64,000 nt of DNA from Acidobacteriota bacterium (lineage in GTDB: Bacteria > Acidobacteriota > Vicinamibacteria > Fen-336): positions 24,089 to 88,088 of the forward strand of contig JAJDNS010000081.1 of assembly GCA_022340585.1 (NCBI GenBank), in the 5' to 3' direction. Both the position numbers and the translations under genes were made by a program. Below the pieces are notes generated by a model. That model searched no databases and was not told the origin of the DNA. It worked only from the letters and a program-made list of their open reading frames with translations. Shown here piece after piece: positions 16,896 through 24,584 of this stretch (positions within the stretch are counted from its first letter, which is position 1; the number at the start of each line of letters is the position of its first letter).

Positions 16896-17843
16896 CTAGC
16901 GGCTCAGCAGCCCCAGTCCCTCCATCCACCGGGCGCACAGCCCTGGCCACTGGGAGAGGGAGGGGTCGGTGGGGGCGAGACCGACGCCGTGTCGTCCGTG
17001 GGCGAAGACGTGCAGCTCGCCCGGGACACCGGCCCTCTTCATGGCCTGGAAGAACAGCAGCGAGTTCTCCACCGGGACCGCCGGGTCGTCGTCGGTGTGG
17101 AAGAGGAAGGTGGGCGGGGTGCGGGGCGTGACCTGCAGCTCGGAGCTCAGCTTCCAGACCAGCGCGGGATCGGGCTCCTCGCCCAGGAGATTCTTGCGCG
17201 AGCCGGCGTGGGTGGCCACGGTGGTCAGCGAGATCACCGGGTAGCAGAGGACGGCGAAGTCGGGCCGTGAGCTGACGCGCTCGACCGGGTCCTCGCTGTC
17301 CGGGGCCCCGTCGTCGAAGTGGGTGGCGGCCGAGGAGGCGAGGTGGCCTCCCGCCGAGAAGCCGAGGATCCCGATCCGGTCCGGGGCCACGCCCCATCCC
17401 TGGCCGTGGGCCCGGACCATCCGGATCGCTCGCTGGGCATCCTGGAGCGGGGCGGGGTGGTGGTAGCGCGGCCCGAGGCGGTACTGGAGCACGAAGGCCG
17501 ACACGCCCAGGGAGTTGAGCCACTCCGCCACCTGCTTGCCCTCGTGGTCGGAGGCCAGGACCCCGTACCCGCCCCCGGGACAGACGACCACCGCGGCGCC
17601 GGTGGCCTTCTCCGGGGCCGCGAGATACCCGGTGATCTTCGGCTGGTCGACGGCTTCGGTTCCGAGCGCCCCCGGTGCCCCTTTCTCCCAGAGAAGGTGA
17701 AACTCCCGATCGCCGTGGGCGGTGTCGACCTTGGTGATCTCGTACGGTGCCGGACCCTGGGCAGCGGCCCCGGGCCCAAGCAGAAGCACGGCCGCCGCTC
17801 CCATGAGGGGGGTGAGCCAGGGTCGTCGCGTCGTCTCGATCAT
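16896..17843 (-). CDS. secreted alpha/beta-hydrolase (acetyl-esterase type)
   Basis: A 315-aa exported esterase. GGAGAG precedes the ATG at 17843, and a signal peptide (TPLMGAAAVLLLGPGAAAQ) follows. The oxyanion region is VVVCPGGGYGVLASDHEG, the nucleophile elbow is GFSAGG, the acid Asp lies in FLFHTDDDPAVPVENS, and the His in HVFAHGRHGVGL. This is the BD-FAE / carbohydrate-acetylesterase group often annotated near xylanases, which removes acetyl or other acyl groups from plant glycans. It is transcribed alone, convergent with the amino-sugar operon and divergent from the VOC gene. Confidence 0.85.
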   Translation of the reverse strand: MIETTRRPWLTPLMGAAAVLLLGPGAAAQGPAPYEITKVDTAHGDREFHLLWEKGAPGALGTEAVDQPKITGYLAAPEKATGAAVVVCPGGGYGVLASDHEGKQVAEWLNSLGVSAFVLQYRLGPRYHHPAPLQDAQRAIRMVRAHGQGWGVAPDRIGILGFSAGGHLASSAATHFDDGAPDSEDPVERVSSRPDFAVLCYPVISLTTVATHAGSRKNLLGEEPDPALVWKLSSELQVTPRTPPTFLFHTDDDPAVPVENSLLFFQAMKRAGVPGELHVFAHGRHGVGLAPTDPSLSQWPGLCARWMEGLGLLSR

Positions 17844-17952
17844 CGTTCTCTCCTCGAATCAGCCAGCCGGCTTGCCGGAATCCTAACCCGGACCGTCGAG
17901 GCGCCGGGCCGCCGCCGACCCCGAACCGGGTGCCCGCCCACTCTGGCGAGGG

Positions 17953-17958
17953 TAAGAT
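17953..17958 (+). promoter_or_regulatory. candidate -10 box TAAGAT upstream of the VOC operon
   Basis: TAAGAT preceded by GGG, 26 bases before the ATG at 17985. A GGGAGGG ribosome binding site lies between them. No clear -35. Confidence 0.4.
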
Positions 17959-17984
17959 GGCTCCCGGATACAAGGGAGGGACCC

Positions 17985-18983
17985 ATGAGGATGCTCGCGG
18001 CCGGCCTTCTTGCTCTTTGTCTCGCCTCGCCCGCTCCCGCGGAAACGCCCGCGATCTACGAGAAGGTGACCAGCCTCAACTGGGTGGTGAAGGATGTCGA
18101 CCGGGTCGCCGCGGGGTGGGCGCAGCTCGGCTACCCCGCGATCCAGGACTTCGGGGAGGTGACCCTCCCCGTCCGCTACCGGGGCGAGCCCCACACGGCG
18201 GTGGTGCGCGTGGCCCAGGCGAGCTTCGACGGTCTGACCGTGTTCTGGCTCCAGCCGGTGTCCGGCCAGAGCGCGTGGGCCGACTTCCTCGCCGAGCACG
18301 GCGAGGGCGTCATGAGCGTCAACTATGCAGCCCCGTCCAGCGCGGCCCTGGACAGCGAGGTCACGCGCCTCGAGGGCCTCGGCGTCGGGGTGCTCCAGAC
18401 GATGAGCGTTGACGGCGGGCAGGGTATCCTGCGCGTCGTCCACATGGACACGATGGGAGAGGGCAAGTACATCGTGGGCCTGACCTCCGGGTCCGTCGCG
18501 CCCGCTTCCCAGGCCCCGCCCGCGCCCCCGTTCGGGGCGAAGCTCTCCCAGTACGCCCTCGTGGTCAAGGACCTGAAGGCCGTCTCCGACTACTGGGAGA
18601 AGCTCGGGATCCCGGCCATGGACGTGACCCACCCGGCGCTCACCGACCTGCAGTACCACGGCCAGCCCGGGCACTTCGACCAGAAGCTGGGCTGGCACCG
18701 GCACGGGACGGTCACGTGGGAATGGATCACGCCCCTCGCCGGACCGACCGTCTACCAGGACTTCCTGGACGAGCACGGGGAGGGATTCCACCACCTGGCC
18801 TTCGATGTCCCGGACATCGACGAGGTGGGGGAGGCCTGGACCGCCCTCGGCTACCCCATCGTGCAGTCCGGAGGGTGGGGCGAGAAGGGGAAGCCCGGCT
18901 CCGGCCGTTTCGCCTACGCCGACACCACGTCGATCGGTGGCGTGACCATCGAGCTCCTGTGGAACCACCCGGGAGACGACTGA
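17985..18983 (+). CDS. exported two-domain VOC (glyoxalase/bleomycin-resistance fold) protein
   Basis: A 332-aa protein with a signal peptide (MRMLAAGLLALCLASPAPAE), so it is periplasmic. It has two vicinal-oxygen-chelate modules, about residues 22-165 and 185-330. Module 1 begins VTSLNWVVKDVDRVAAGW and module 2 LSQYALVVKDLKAVSDYWEKLG. Metal-type residues are visible in module 2: His in EGFHHLAFDV and Glu in VTIELLW; module 1 lacks an obvious equivalent, having VMSVNYAAP and KYIVGL. The fold handles lactoylglutathione, dioxygenase and isomerase reactions, and the substrate is unknown. Its stop overlaps the next ATG (TGATG), giving a three-gene operon. Confidence 0.8.
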   Translation: MRMLAAGLLALCLASPAPAETPAIYEKVTSLNWVVKDVDRVAAGWAQLGYPAIQDFGEVTLPVRYRGEPHTAVVRVAQASFDGLTVFWLQPVSGQSAWADFLAEHGEGVMSVNYAAPSSAALDSEVTRLEGLGVGVLQTMSVDGGQGILRVVHMDTMGEGKYIVGLTSGSVAPASQAPPAPPFGAKLSQYALVVKDLKAVSDYWEKLGIPAMDVTHPALTDLQYHGQPGHFDQKLGWHRHGTVTWEWITPLAGPTVYQDFLDEHGEGFHHLAFDVPDIDEVGEAWTALGYPIVQSGGWGEKGKPGSGRFAYADTTSIGGVTIELLWNHPGDD

Positions 18984-20215
18984 TGCGCCTCGGGGTGGCG
19001 TGCCTGCTGACCGCCGCGTCGGCACTGGCGGCTGGCTGCGCCAGCCTGAGCCCGAAGACGGACCCGTCCCGACCCACCCCGCTGATGGAGGAGAGGGGGG
19101 CCACGATGTCGGCGGTCGAGATGCGCCACCGCGTCGACGCCCTGGTGCCCTCCATGCTGGCGTTCGTCGACGAGACAACGAGTCGGATCCGGGCCGAGAC
19201 CACGGATCCCGAGATCCGGAGGCGGGCGCTCTCCCTCAAGATCGAGACGCTTCCCGTCGTCTATCGGGCCGCCTTCCAGACCGATCCCCTGGCCGCGGCC
19301 CTGGACCTCTGGCTGCTCTCGTACCAGTTGGAGGATTGCCTCGAGGCGGGCGTGGGCCCCTGCGACTTCGGCCCCCAGCAGCCGATCGCCCGCGACGCGG
19401 CCCGGGCCCAGCGCGAGGAGCTGGACCGGCAGTTCGCGGCTGTCAGCGAGCATCCCGAGCTCGCCGCACGGGACCGGGAGCTCGTTCGGGAGGTGGCCGG
19501 CAACTATCCCCTCGAGGACGAGGGGGCGATCCGTCGCCGTCGCACGATGACCCTGGAGCTGCTCGAGGCCATGGACGCCGAGGGCGTCGGGGTGTTCGAC
19601 GTCGTCGGTGACGTGTCCACGACGCTCGCCAATCTCGCCGACCGCCTGAACCTCTACATGGGCGACGCCACGCGCCTGGGGCGTTGGCAGGCCGAGCTCC
19701 TCGCCGAGGACGTGGCCAGCTGGCCGGAGATCGACCGCGCGCTCACCGCCCTGGATCGCCTGGCCGAGTCGGTGGAGCTCGTCAACCGGACGCTCGAGCC
19801 CGAGGCACTGGACGCCCTGATCGACCGGCCCCTGGACCTGGTCCAGGCCGAGCGGCAGATCATCCTCGCCGACGTCGAGCGACAGCGTGTCCTCACCCTG
19901 GAGTACGTCACCGCCGAGCGGCAGGCCGTGGTCGAGGACCTGCTCGCGGGTGTTCAGGCCGAGCGGGTGGCCACGCTGGCCCAGGTGCGCCAGGAGCGCC
20001 TGGAGACCCTCGAGGAGATCGACCGGATTCGTCAGGAGGTGACCGCGGATGCCGTCACCCAGGGGTTTCGACTCGTGGACCACCTCATCTGGCGGTTGGC
20101 CCAGCTCCTGGGGGTCGGGCTCGGGCTGGCGGCGTTTCTGGCCTGGCTGGTCCTGCGCACGGGCCGGGTGAGGCTCGGCCGCGCGGGAGGGGGCGTGGAG
20201 GAAGGCCCGCGATGA
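18983..20215 (+). CDS. coiled-coil lipoprotein with C-terminal transmembrane helix
   Basis: A 410-aa protein of unrecognised family. It has a lipoprotein signal (RLGVACLLTAASALAAGC, lipobox LAAGC). Residues 40-370 are almost entirely helical and charged, with heptad-like runs such as QAERQIILADVERQR, LTLEYVTAERQAVVEDL and VQAERVATLAQVRQER, whose repeats look internally related. A single hydrophobic helix (LLGVGLGLAAFLAWLVL) lies near the C-terminus, followed by a basic tail. It would therefore be tethered at both ends, a layout reminiscent of signalling or envelope-spacer proteins. Start and stop both overlap neighbours (TGATG and ATGA), so it is strictly co-translated with the VOC and DUF4380 proteins. 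Confidence 0.8.
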   Translation: MRLGVACLLTAASALAAGCASLSPKTDPSRPTPLMEERGATMSAVEMRHRVDALVPSMLAFVDETTSRIRAETTDPEIRRRALSLKIETLPVVYRAAFQTDPLAAALDLWLLSYQLEDCLEAGVGPCDFGPQQPIARDAARAQREELDRQFAAVSEHPELAARDRELVREVAGNYPLEDEGAIRRRRTMTLELLEAMDAEGVGVFDVVGDVSTTLANLADRLNLYMGDATRLGRWQAELLAEDVASWPEIDRALTALDRLAESVELVNRTLEPEALDALIDRPLDLVQAERQIILADVERQRVLTLEYVTAERQAVVEDLLAGVQAERVATLAQVRQERLETLEEIDRIRQEVTADAVTQGFRLVDHLIWRLAQLLGVGLGLAAFLAWLVLRTGRVRLGRAGGGVEEGPR

Positions 20216-21270
20216 CGAGCGATCGCGTCCGGAGTCTCGGGCTGGCCTGCGCGGTGGTGGCGCTGGGGTGCACGGGGTCGGCCCCCGTCGACGACCCGGT
20301 GCCGGAGAAGAGCGAGGAGGACGCGATGGACCTCGTGGAGATCTCGAACGGCGCGATCACGGTGGGCGCGTTGCCGGCCCTGGGAGGCCGGGTCGTGGTG
20401 TTGAGGACGACCGACGGCGAGAACCTCCTCCACTCCGACCCGAAGTTCTGGAAGGCACCGTTCCCGAAGCCCGCGCTCGAGACGCCTTTTGCCCCGTGGA
20501 ACGGGCGGATCGTCTGGGTGGGTCCCCAGTCCGGCTTCTGGTCGCAGCAGGAGGTGCGCCCCGAGATCACGGAAGCGGGCTGGCCGCCGGATCCGTTCAA
20601 CGAGGCGGGCCGGTTCGAGATCCTGGAGCGGACACCGGCCCGGCTGAGGCTGATCGGGCCCCTCAGCCCGGTGACGGGCCTCGTCCTCGAGCACGACTAC
20701 GAGATCACCGGGGAGCGCACGGTGCGGATGGCGGTGACCGCGTCCAACGGCCGGACCGAGCCCGTCTCCTGGGACCTGTGGCCCAACACCCGGGTTCGCC
20801 CGGAGGGACACCCCTACGTGCCGCTGGGTCCGGTGGAGCCGTTGCGGGTGGACGGCCCCGATCCCGGTCAGGAATTCGTGGGCGCGTATCCTCACGAGGT
20901 CGTCGACGGGTGGCTCGCGATGCCCCCCGGCGCCCAGCCGGAGCCGGGCCAGCGGAGGCTCTCGGCCAAGGCCTTCGTGCGGCCCTCGCAGGGCCTGATC
21001 GCGTTCTTCCACGGGCGGCACCTCCTGGTCATCCGTGCCGAGATGGTCCCGGTGGAAGAGCTGCACCCGGAGCAGGCGTTCGTGGAGATCTACCGGGGCG
21101 CGGGGACCGAGCCGGAGCACTCGATCCTCGAGCTCGAGATGCACGGCCCCTACGAGACCCTGGCTCCCGGTGCGTCGATGAGCTTCGAGCAGACCTTCGA
21201 GGTGCTCGACTACGACGGGGGAGACACCCAGGCCGACCACCTCGCCCGGCTGGCTGAGCTCGGCCCCTGA
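20212..21270 (+). CDS. DUF4380-type galactose-mutarotase-fold lipoprotein
   Basis: A 352-aa lipoprotein (lipobox ALGC within VRSLGLACAVVALGC). From residue 40 it shows the pattern of DUF4380: LVEISNGAITVGALPALGGRVVVLRT, then NLLHSDPKFW, then DLWPNTRV. The beta-supersandwich resembles aldose epimerases, so a sugar-binding role is plausible, but no mutarotase catalytic His/Glu pair is evident to me. The ATG overlaps the previous stop. It ends the VOC operon and is followed by a strong hairpin at 21303. Confidence 0.78.
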   Translation: MTSDRVRSLGLACAVVALGCTGSAPVDDPVPEKSEEDAMDLVEISNGAITVGALPALGGRVVVLRTTDGENLLHSDPKFWKAPFPKPALETPFAPWNGRIVWVGPQSGFWSQQEVRPEITEAGWPPDPFNEAGRFEILERTPARLRLIGPLSPVTGLVLEHDYEITGERTVRMAVTASNGRTEPVSWDLWPNTRVRPEGHPYVPLGPVEPLRVDGPDPGQEFVGAYPHEVVDGWLAMPPGAQPEPGQRRLSAKAFVRPSQGLIAFFHGRHLLVIRAEMVPVEELHPEQAFVEIYRGAGTEPEHSILELEMHGPYETLAPGASMSFEQTFEVLDYDGGDTQADHLARLAELGP

Positions 21271-21280
21271 GCCACCGCGG

Positions 21281-21301
21281 AACGGAGAACGGAGAACGGA
21301 A
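21281..21301. repeat. three tandem heptamers AACGGAG
   Basis: AACGGAG is repeated twice exactly (21281-21287, 21288-21294) and a third time with the last base changed (21295-21301). It lies between a stop codon and the hairpin at 21303. Confidence 0.8.
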
Positions 21302-21302
21302 G

Positions 21303-21341
21303 ACTCCGAGTCCGACGTTCGAACGTTGCCGGACTCGGAGT
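21303..21341. terminator. 12-bp stem hairpin with nested palindrome
   Basis: Arms ACTCCGAGTCCG (21303-21314) and CGGACTCGGAGT (21330-21341) are perfectly complementary. The loop begins with a second perfect palindrome, ACGTTCGAACGT (21315-21326). It sits between two convergent genes and is a likely bidirectional terminator, or possibly a protein-binding site. Confidence 0.6.
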
Positions 21342-21345
21342 GACC

Positions 21346-22068
21346 TCAGTCAGCGGGGACGGGAACGAACACTCGCTCCAGCGTCATGGAGGTTCCGGCC
21401 TCGGTCACGTGTACGGTGACGGTCAGGAGCTCTCCGTCGGGCGCGAGCGCGAAGACCTCGTCGACGTCGACCCCGTCGGTCCTCCAGGTCTCCACGTGGA
21501 GCCTGCCTTTCTCCCAGCGTGCCTCTGTCGCCGACTGACCGCCGGGCGCCTGGCGCCGGGTCCCGTCGGGGTGGAGCCCGCGCACGCGGCTCTCGTCGTC
21601 GTCCTCCTGGATCAGGATGAGCGAGGACCTCTGGGCGATGGTGAGCGCCTCCGGCAGGTCGAGGACGTACTCGTACGCGGCCCTGGCATCCGAGCGGCCC
21701 GACCCGGACGACCCCGTCCGAAACGGATCGTCCGAGCCACCGGCACCAGTCATGCCCGGGGTCATGATGTCGACGCCGGGGCCGGTGGGGGTTCCGCCGT
21801 CACGGGGATCTCGAGGCGTGCCGCGCCGCCCCGGGCTCGTTGGCCGGTGCACGGGACCGGAGTCGTCGGTGCGCACCCCCGCCATGGCTTCCTTCACCTT
21901 CTGACCGGGATCGTCGCTCCGGTCAGGATCGAGGCGCCAGTGGCCGGTCAGGCTCAGGCCCGGCGGGGGACCTGAGGCCGGCGCCGCTCCCTCGGACTCC
22001 TGCGCGAACGCCGCGGGGGCCGCCAGCACCACCAGGCTCACGACGACGGCGAGAGCTCTCCCCTCCAC
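21346..22068 (-). CDS. exported protein of unknown function
   Basis: A 240-aa protein with a signal peptide ([18 protein letters not shown]). Near the mature N-terminus is [18 protein letters not shown], a pattern seen in exported proteins of Acidobacteriota where a short GxWxLDxxRSD motif precedes a beta-rich domain. Residues 65-125 are Gly/Pro/Asp-rich and probably disordered; the C-terminal 110 residues are beta-rich ([30 protein letters not shown]). I infer a start at GTG 22068; an ATG just upstream is in another frame and soon closes. Function unknown. Confidence 0.65.
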   Translation of the reverse strand: MEGRALAVVVSLVVLAAPAAFAQESEGAAPASGPPPGLSLTGHWRLDPDRSDDPGQKVKEAMAGVRTDDSGPVHRPTSPGRRGTPRDPRDGGTPTGPGVDIMTPGMTGAGGSDDPFRTGSSGSGRSDARAAYEYVLDLPEALTIAQRSSLILIQEDDDESRVRGLHPDGTRRQAPGGQSATEARWEKGRLHVETWRTDGVDVDEVFALAPDGELLTVTVHVTEAGTSMTLERVFVPVPAD

Positions 22069-22132
22069 AACCCCATTACGATGACTCTCCCCCGGAAGAT
22101 GTCAATAGGACGAACGAACCGAAGAGACCGAG

Positions 22133-22231
22133 GTGAGATCCGCCGGGTTCCACGCGCCCAGCGTCGTGCGCCTGGAAGTCGAGCCCGCCGAGACCGAGGT
22201 CTACGTCGACGGGTACCCCGGTGCTCGATGA
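22133..22231 (+). pseudogene. PEGA-domain fragment
   Basis: On the plus strand a frame of 32 codons reads ...[23 protein letters not shown], the hallmark of PEGA domains (VxPxxxxVYVDG), then stops within three codons at a TGA at 22229. Nothing upstream continues it because an in-frame TAG lies at 22106. It abuts the truncated response regulator encoded on the other strand at a GGGTACCCCGG sequence, so it looks like a remnant of a larger gene. Confidence 0.5.
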
Positions 22232-22712
22232 AGTAGCGCAGGAGCTTGAACTCCAGGCTCGGCAGATCGACGGGCTTGCCCGCGCGGGACACCTGGGCGC
22301 GCCGGAAGTCGACGCGGACGTCGCCAAAGGTGAAGCTCCCGGTCGTCCCCGGCTCCGCGCCCTGTCGCCGGCGCAGCACCGCCTCGATGCGGGCCAGCAG
22401 CTCCATCATGTCGAACGGCTTGGGGAGGTAGTCGTCGGCGCCCAGCTTGAGTCCCAGCACGCGGTCGATGACCTGGCTTCGGGCGGTGAGCATCAGGACG
22501 GGGGTCTCCACCTTCTTCTGGCGCAGGTCCCGAAGCACGTCGAAGCCGCCCCGGCCAGGGAGCGCGACGTCCAGCAGGATGAGGTCGAACGAGCCTTCGA
22601 GGGCGCGCTCGAAACCCGAGTCTCCGTCCTGTGCGCTCTCCACCTCGTAGCCAGTCGCCCTTCGCCCCGGGGCCCGCCCACCAGGCCCATTTACATACCC
22701 CTTCGCGCCCAT
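22219..22712 (-). pseudogene. OmpR-type response regulator truncated at both ends
   Basis: The frame carries most of a receiver domain: [15 protein letters not shown], phospho-acceptor Asp in [18 protein letters not shown], and the conserved Lys in ADDYLPKPF, followed by the start of a winged-helix domain ([12 protein letters not shown] ... [15 protein letters not shown]). The expected first beta strand with its acidic pair is missing; instead an unrelated [18 protein letters not shown] segment follows the ATG at 22712. The recognition helix and wing are also missing, because the sequence becomes unrelated after HRG and meets the PEGA fragment. It should not bind DNA normally. It is divergent from a Spy/CpxP-like gene, the classic neighbour of such regulators. 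Confidence 0.7.
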
Positions 22713-22799
22713 GAAGACTCCCACCGGTTCGCGACCGAGCTTGGAGGATGAACACGCAGCCTCGGACGAGGCAAGAGACGCGACGAAAGGAACGCAGTC

Positions 22800-23306
22800 A
22801 TGCTTCAGAAGCTCGTCACTGTGGTCGGCATCGGCGCCCTGGTCGGGCTCGGGGCTTCCCGTGCGACCGCTCAGCCGTTTGGCCCGGGTCGGGGTGACCA
22901 CGGTCCGCGAGGGTTCCGTGGACCGGCCGGTGTCCTGGACCTCACCGAAGAGCAGCAGGCTGGCGCCCGCGACATCTTCGAACGGCAGCGTCCGGAGATG
23001 GAGGCGCTGCGCGAGCAGATGCGTGAGAACCGGAAGGCGCTGCGCGACTCCCTCGAGAGCGGCGGGGCAGACCCCTGTGTCGTCGGCGAGATCGTGCTCG
23101 AGGGACACGCCCTGCAGGAGAAGGGCCGCGCGTTGCGAGAGCGGTCCAGGGAGGCCTTCGCCGGACTCCTGAACGCGGAGCAGAAGAAGAGCCTCGAGAC
23201 ACTCGAGGCCGCACGGGCCCTCGTCGGGCCGAACGGCCGCGGCGACATGATGGGCCCGCGCGGTGATGGCTGGGGTCCCCCGGGAGGTGGACCGGACTGG
23301 GAGTAG
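22800..23306 (+). CDS. Spy/CpxP-like periplasmic protein
   Basis: A 168-aa exported protein with AAAGGA before its ATG and a signal peptide ([25 protein letters not shown]). The mature part is helical with [28 protein letters not shown] and [21 protein letters not shown], the paired LTxxQ-type motifs of the Spy/CpxP/ZraP group, which act as envelope stress chaperones or metal sensors. The ends are Gly/Pro-rich. The divergent response-regulator remnant suggests it was once controlled by a Cpx-like two-component system that is now damaged. Confidence 0.8.
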   Translation: MLQKLVTVVGIGALVGLGASRATAQPFGPGRGDHGPRGFRGPAGVLDLTEEQQAGARDIFERQRPEMEALREQMRENRKALRDSLESGGADPCVVGEIVLEGHALQEKGRALRERSREAFAGLLNAEQKKSLETLEAARALVGPNGRGDMMGPRGDGWGPPGGGPDWE

Positions 23307-23330
23307 ACGCGAAGGCCGTCACTTGAAGTG

Positions 23331-23346
23331 CCCCCGCCCGGGGGGG
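23331..23346 (+). terminator. GC hairpin after the Spy-like gene
   Basis: CCCCCG/CGGGGG with a tiny loop, 24 bases after the stop. There is no T-run. A second hairpin GGGACGG/CCGTCCC is at 23477-23496. The rest of 23307-23579 holds no gene I can support. Confidence 0.35.
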
Positions 23347-23579
23347 TCGCGTCGAAGCGAACGGCGTGGCCCTCCGGGCTCTTGTGCGCGGGACGGCGTC
23401 CACGACCCGGTCGAGCGATCGCCGGTCGGCCTGGTCCTGAGCTGCATGCGACACCGCCCCGACGGCGCCGTGCCCGGGGACGGGACAAACCGTCCCGGCC
23501 GGGTTACGCTGGATGGGACGTGCCTTCCGGGGTGGCCCCGGGGGGGACCCACGGCCAACGCGGAGCACGAGGCGTCACA

Positions 23580-24034
23580 GTGAGAGAAAAAGCAGCAAGG
23601 GCCATACGCTGGCCGGGTGTCCTGGTGGTGGCGAGCGTGACCGCCCTCGGTCTGTCCGGGTGCGGGGATGGCGGCACCTCCGATGGGGACATGGTCGTCT
23701 CCATGAGCTTCACCCGGAACCCCGCGACGGCGGTCGCGTCGGAGCTCGAGGGCTTCGACTTCGTCGCTCCCTTCCAGGTCTCCCTCAGGGAGACGGGCGG
23801 TCCCGGGGCGCGATCTCCGACGTCAACATCAACGTCTACCAGGCCGTCGACGGCGAGCCCGGCGACCTGGCCGAGTCGACGAGGAGCCTCCTGGAGTACG
23901 AGACCACCCGGCTCGAGGCCGGGGGGACCCTCGATCTGCAGTTCAACACGCACTACGCCCTGCTCAACGAGAGGAGTGCCGCACTCATCGACGTCTTCAT
24001 CTTCTTCACCGACGACAACTTCTTCACCCACTAG
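23580..24034 (+). pseudogene. small lipoprotein gene interrupted by a one-base frameshift
   Basis: A GTG at 23580 opens a lipoprotein signal (lipobox LSGC, then GDGGTSDGDMVVSMSF). The frame reads sensibly to VSLRETGGPG at about 23815, then becomes Ser/Thr-rich noise. In the frame two bases on, sense resumes as AISDVNINVYQAVDGEPGDLAES and continues to the TAG at 24032, ending IFFTDDNFFTH. Adding one G to the GGGG at about 23814-23818 joins both halves. Intact, it would be a lipoprotein of about 150 aa with no recognised domain. This may be a true frameshift or a sequencing error in a G-run. Confidence 0.65.
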
Positions 24035-24117
24035 GTCGGCGACCGCCTGACTGTGCAGTGATCCTGTCCCCGGCCTGCTCTGGGCCGTTCCATCTCGTTT
24101 CCATGGGAGGCATCCTG

Positions 24118-24528
24118 GTGCATCGTGCATTCGCTCTTCTTCTGATCCTCGGGCTCGCCGCGTGCGGCGGCGACGACGCGACGTCTCCCTCGGATCTGGC
24201 CCAGATCGTCGTCCTCGACGTGGTCGTCGGGACCGGCCCGGTGGCCGCGGTCGGGGACGTCGTCACCGTCCACTACGTGGGCCGCTTCACCGACGGCACG
24301 CAGTTCGACAGCTCCTACGACCGCGGCGTGCCATTCGTGTTCACGGTTGGCGCCGGCCAGGTGATCCCCGGCTGGGACCAGGGAGTTCCGGGCATGAGGG
24401 TCGGCGGGACGCGCCGCCTGACCATCCCCCCTCACCTCGCCTACGGCAGCACTGGGAGTCCGCCCACCATTCCGCCCAACTCGACCCTGACCTTCGACAT
24501 CGAGCTTCTCGCGATCGAGGGTAAGTAG
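24118..24528 (+). CDS. FKBP-type peptidyl-prolyl isomerase lipoprotein
   Basis: A 136-aa lipid-anchored prolyl isomerase. The GTG at 24118 is preferred because GGGAGG lies seven bases upstream and the lipoprotein signal (HRAFALLLILGLAAC) starts there. The FKBP domain covers residues 30-136 with the active-site aromatic set visible: VTVHYVGRFTDGTQFDSSYDR, VIPGWDQGVPGM, IPPHLAYGSTG and TLTFDIELL. It would help fold exported proteins. Transcribed after the frameshifted lipoprotein with an 83-base gap; convergent with the second NCS1 permease. Confidence 0.93.
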   Translation: MHRAFALLLILGLAACGGDDATSPSDLAQIVVLDVVVGTGPVAAVGDVVTVHYVGRFTDGTQFDSSYDRGVPFVFTVGAGQVIPGWDQGVPGMRVGGTRRLTIPPHLAYGSTGSPPTIPPNSTLTFDIELLAIEGK

Positions 24529-24584
24529 CGGCCTTCGAGTGAGGTCCGGGAGGGGCACGATCGCCCCTCCCGGAGGCCTCGCGC

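Noticed and set aside
22076..22327. A small minus-strand open frame across the response-regulator end
   Set aside because: It is an out-of-frame reading of the truncated regulator and the PEGA fragment.
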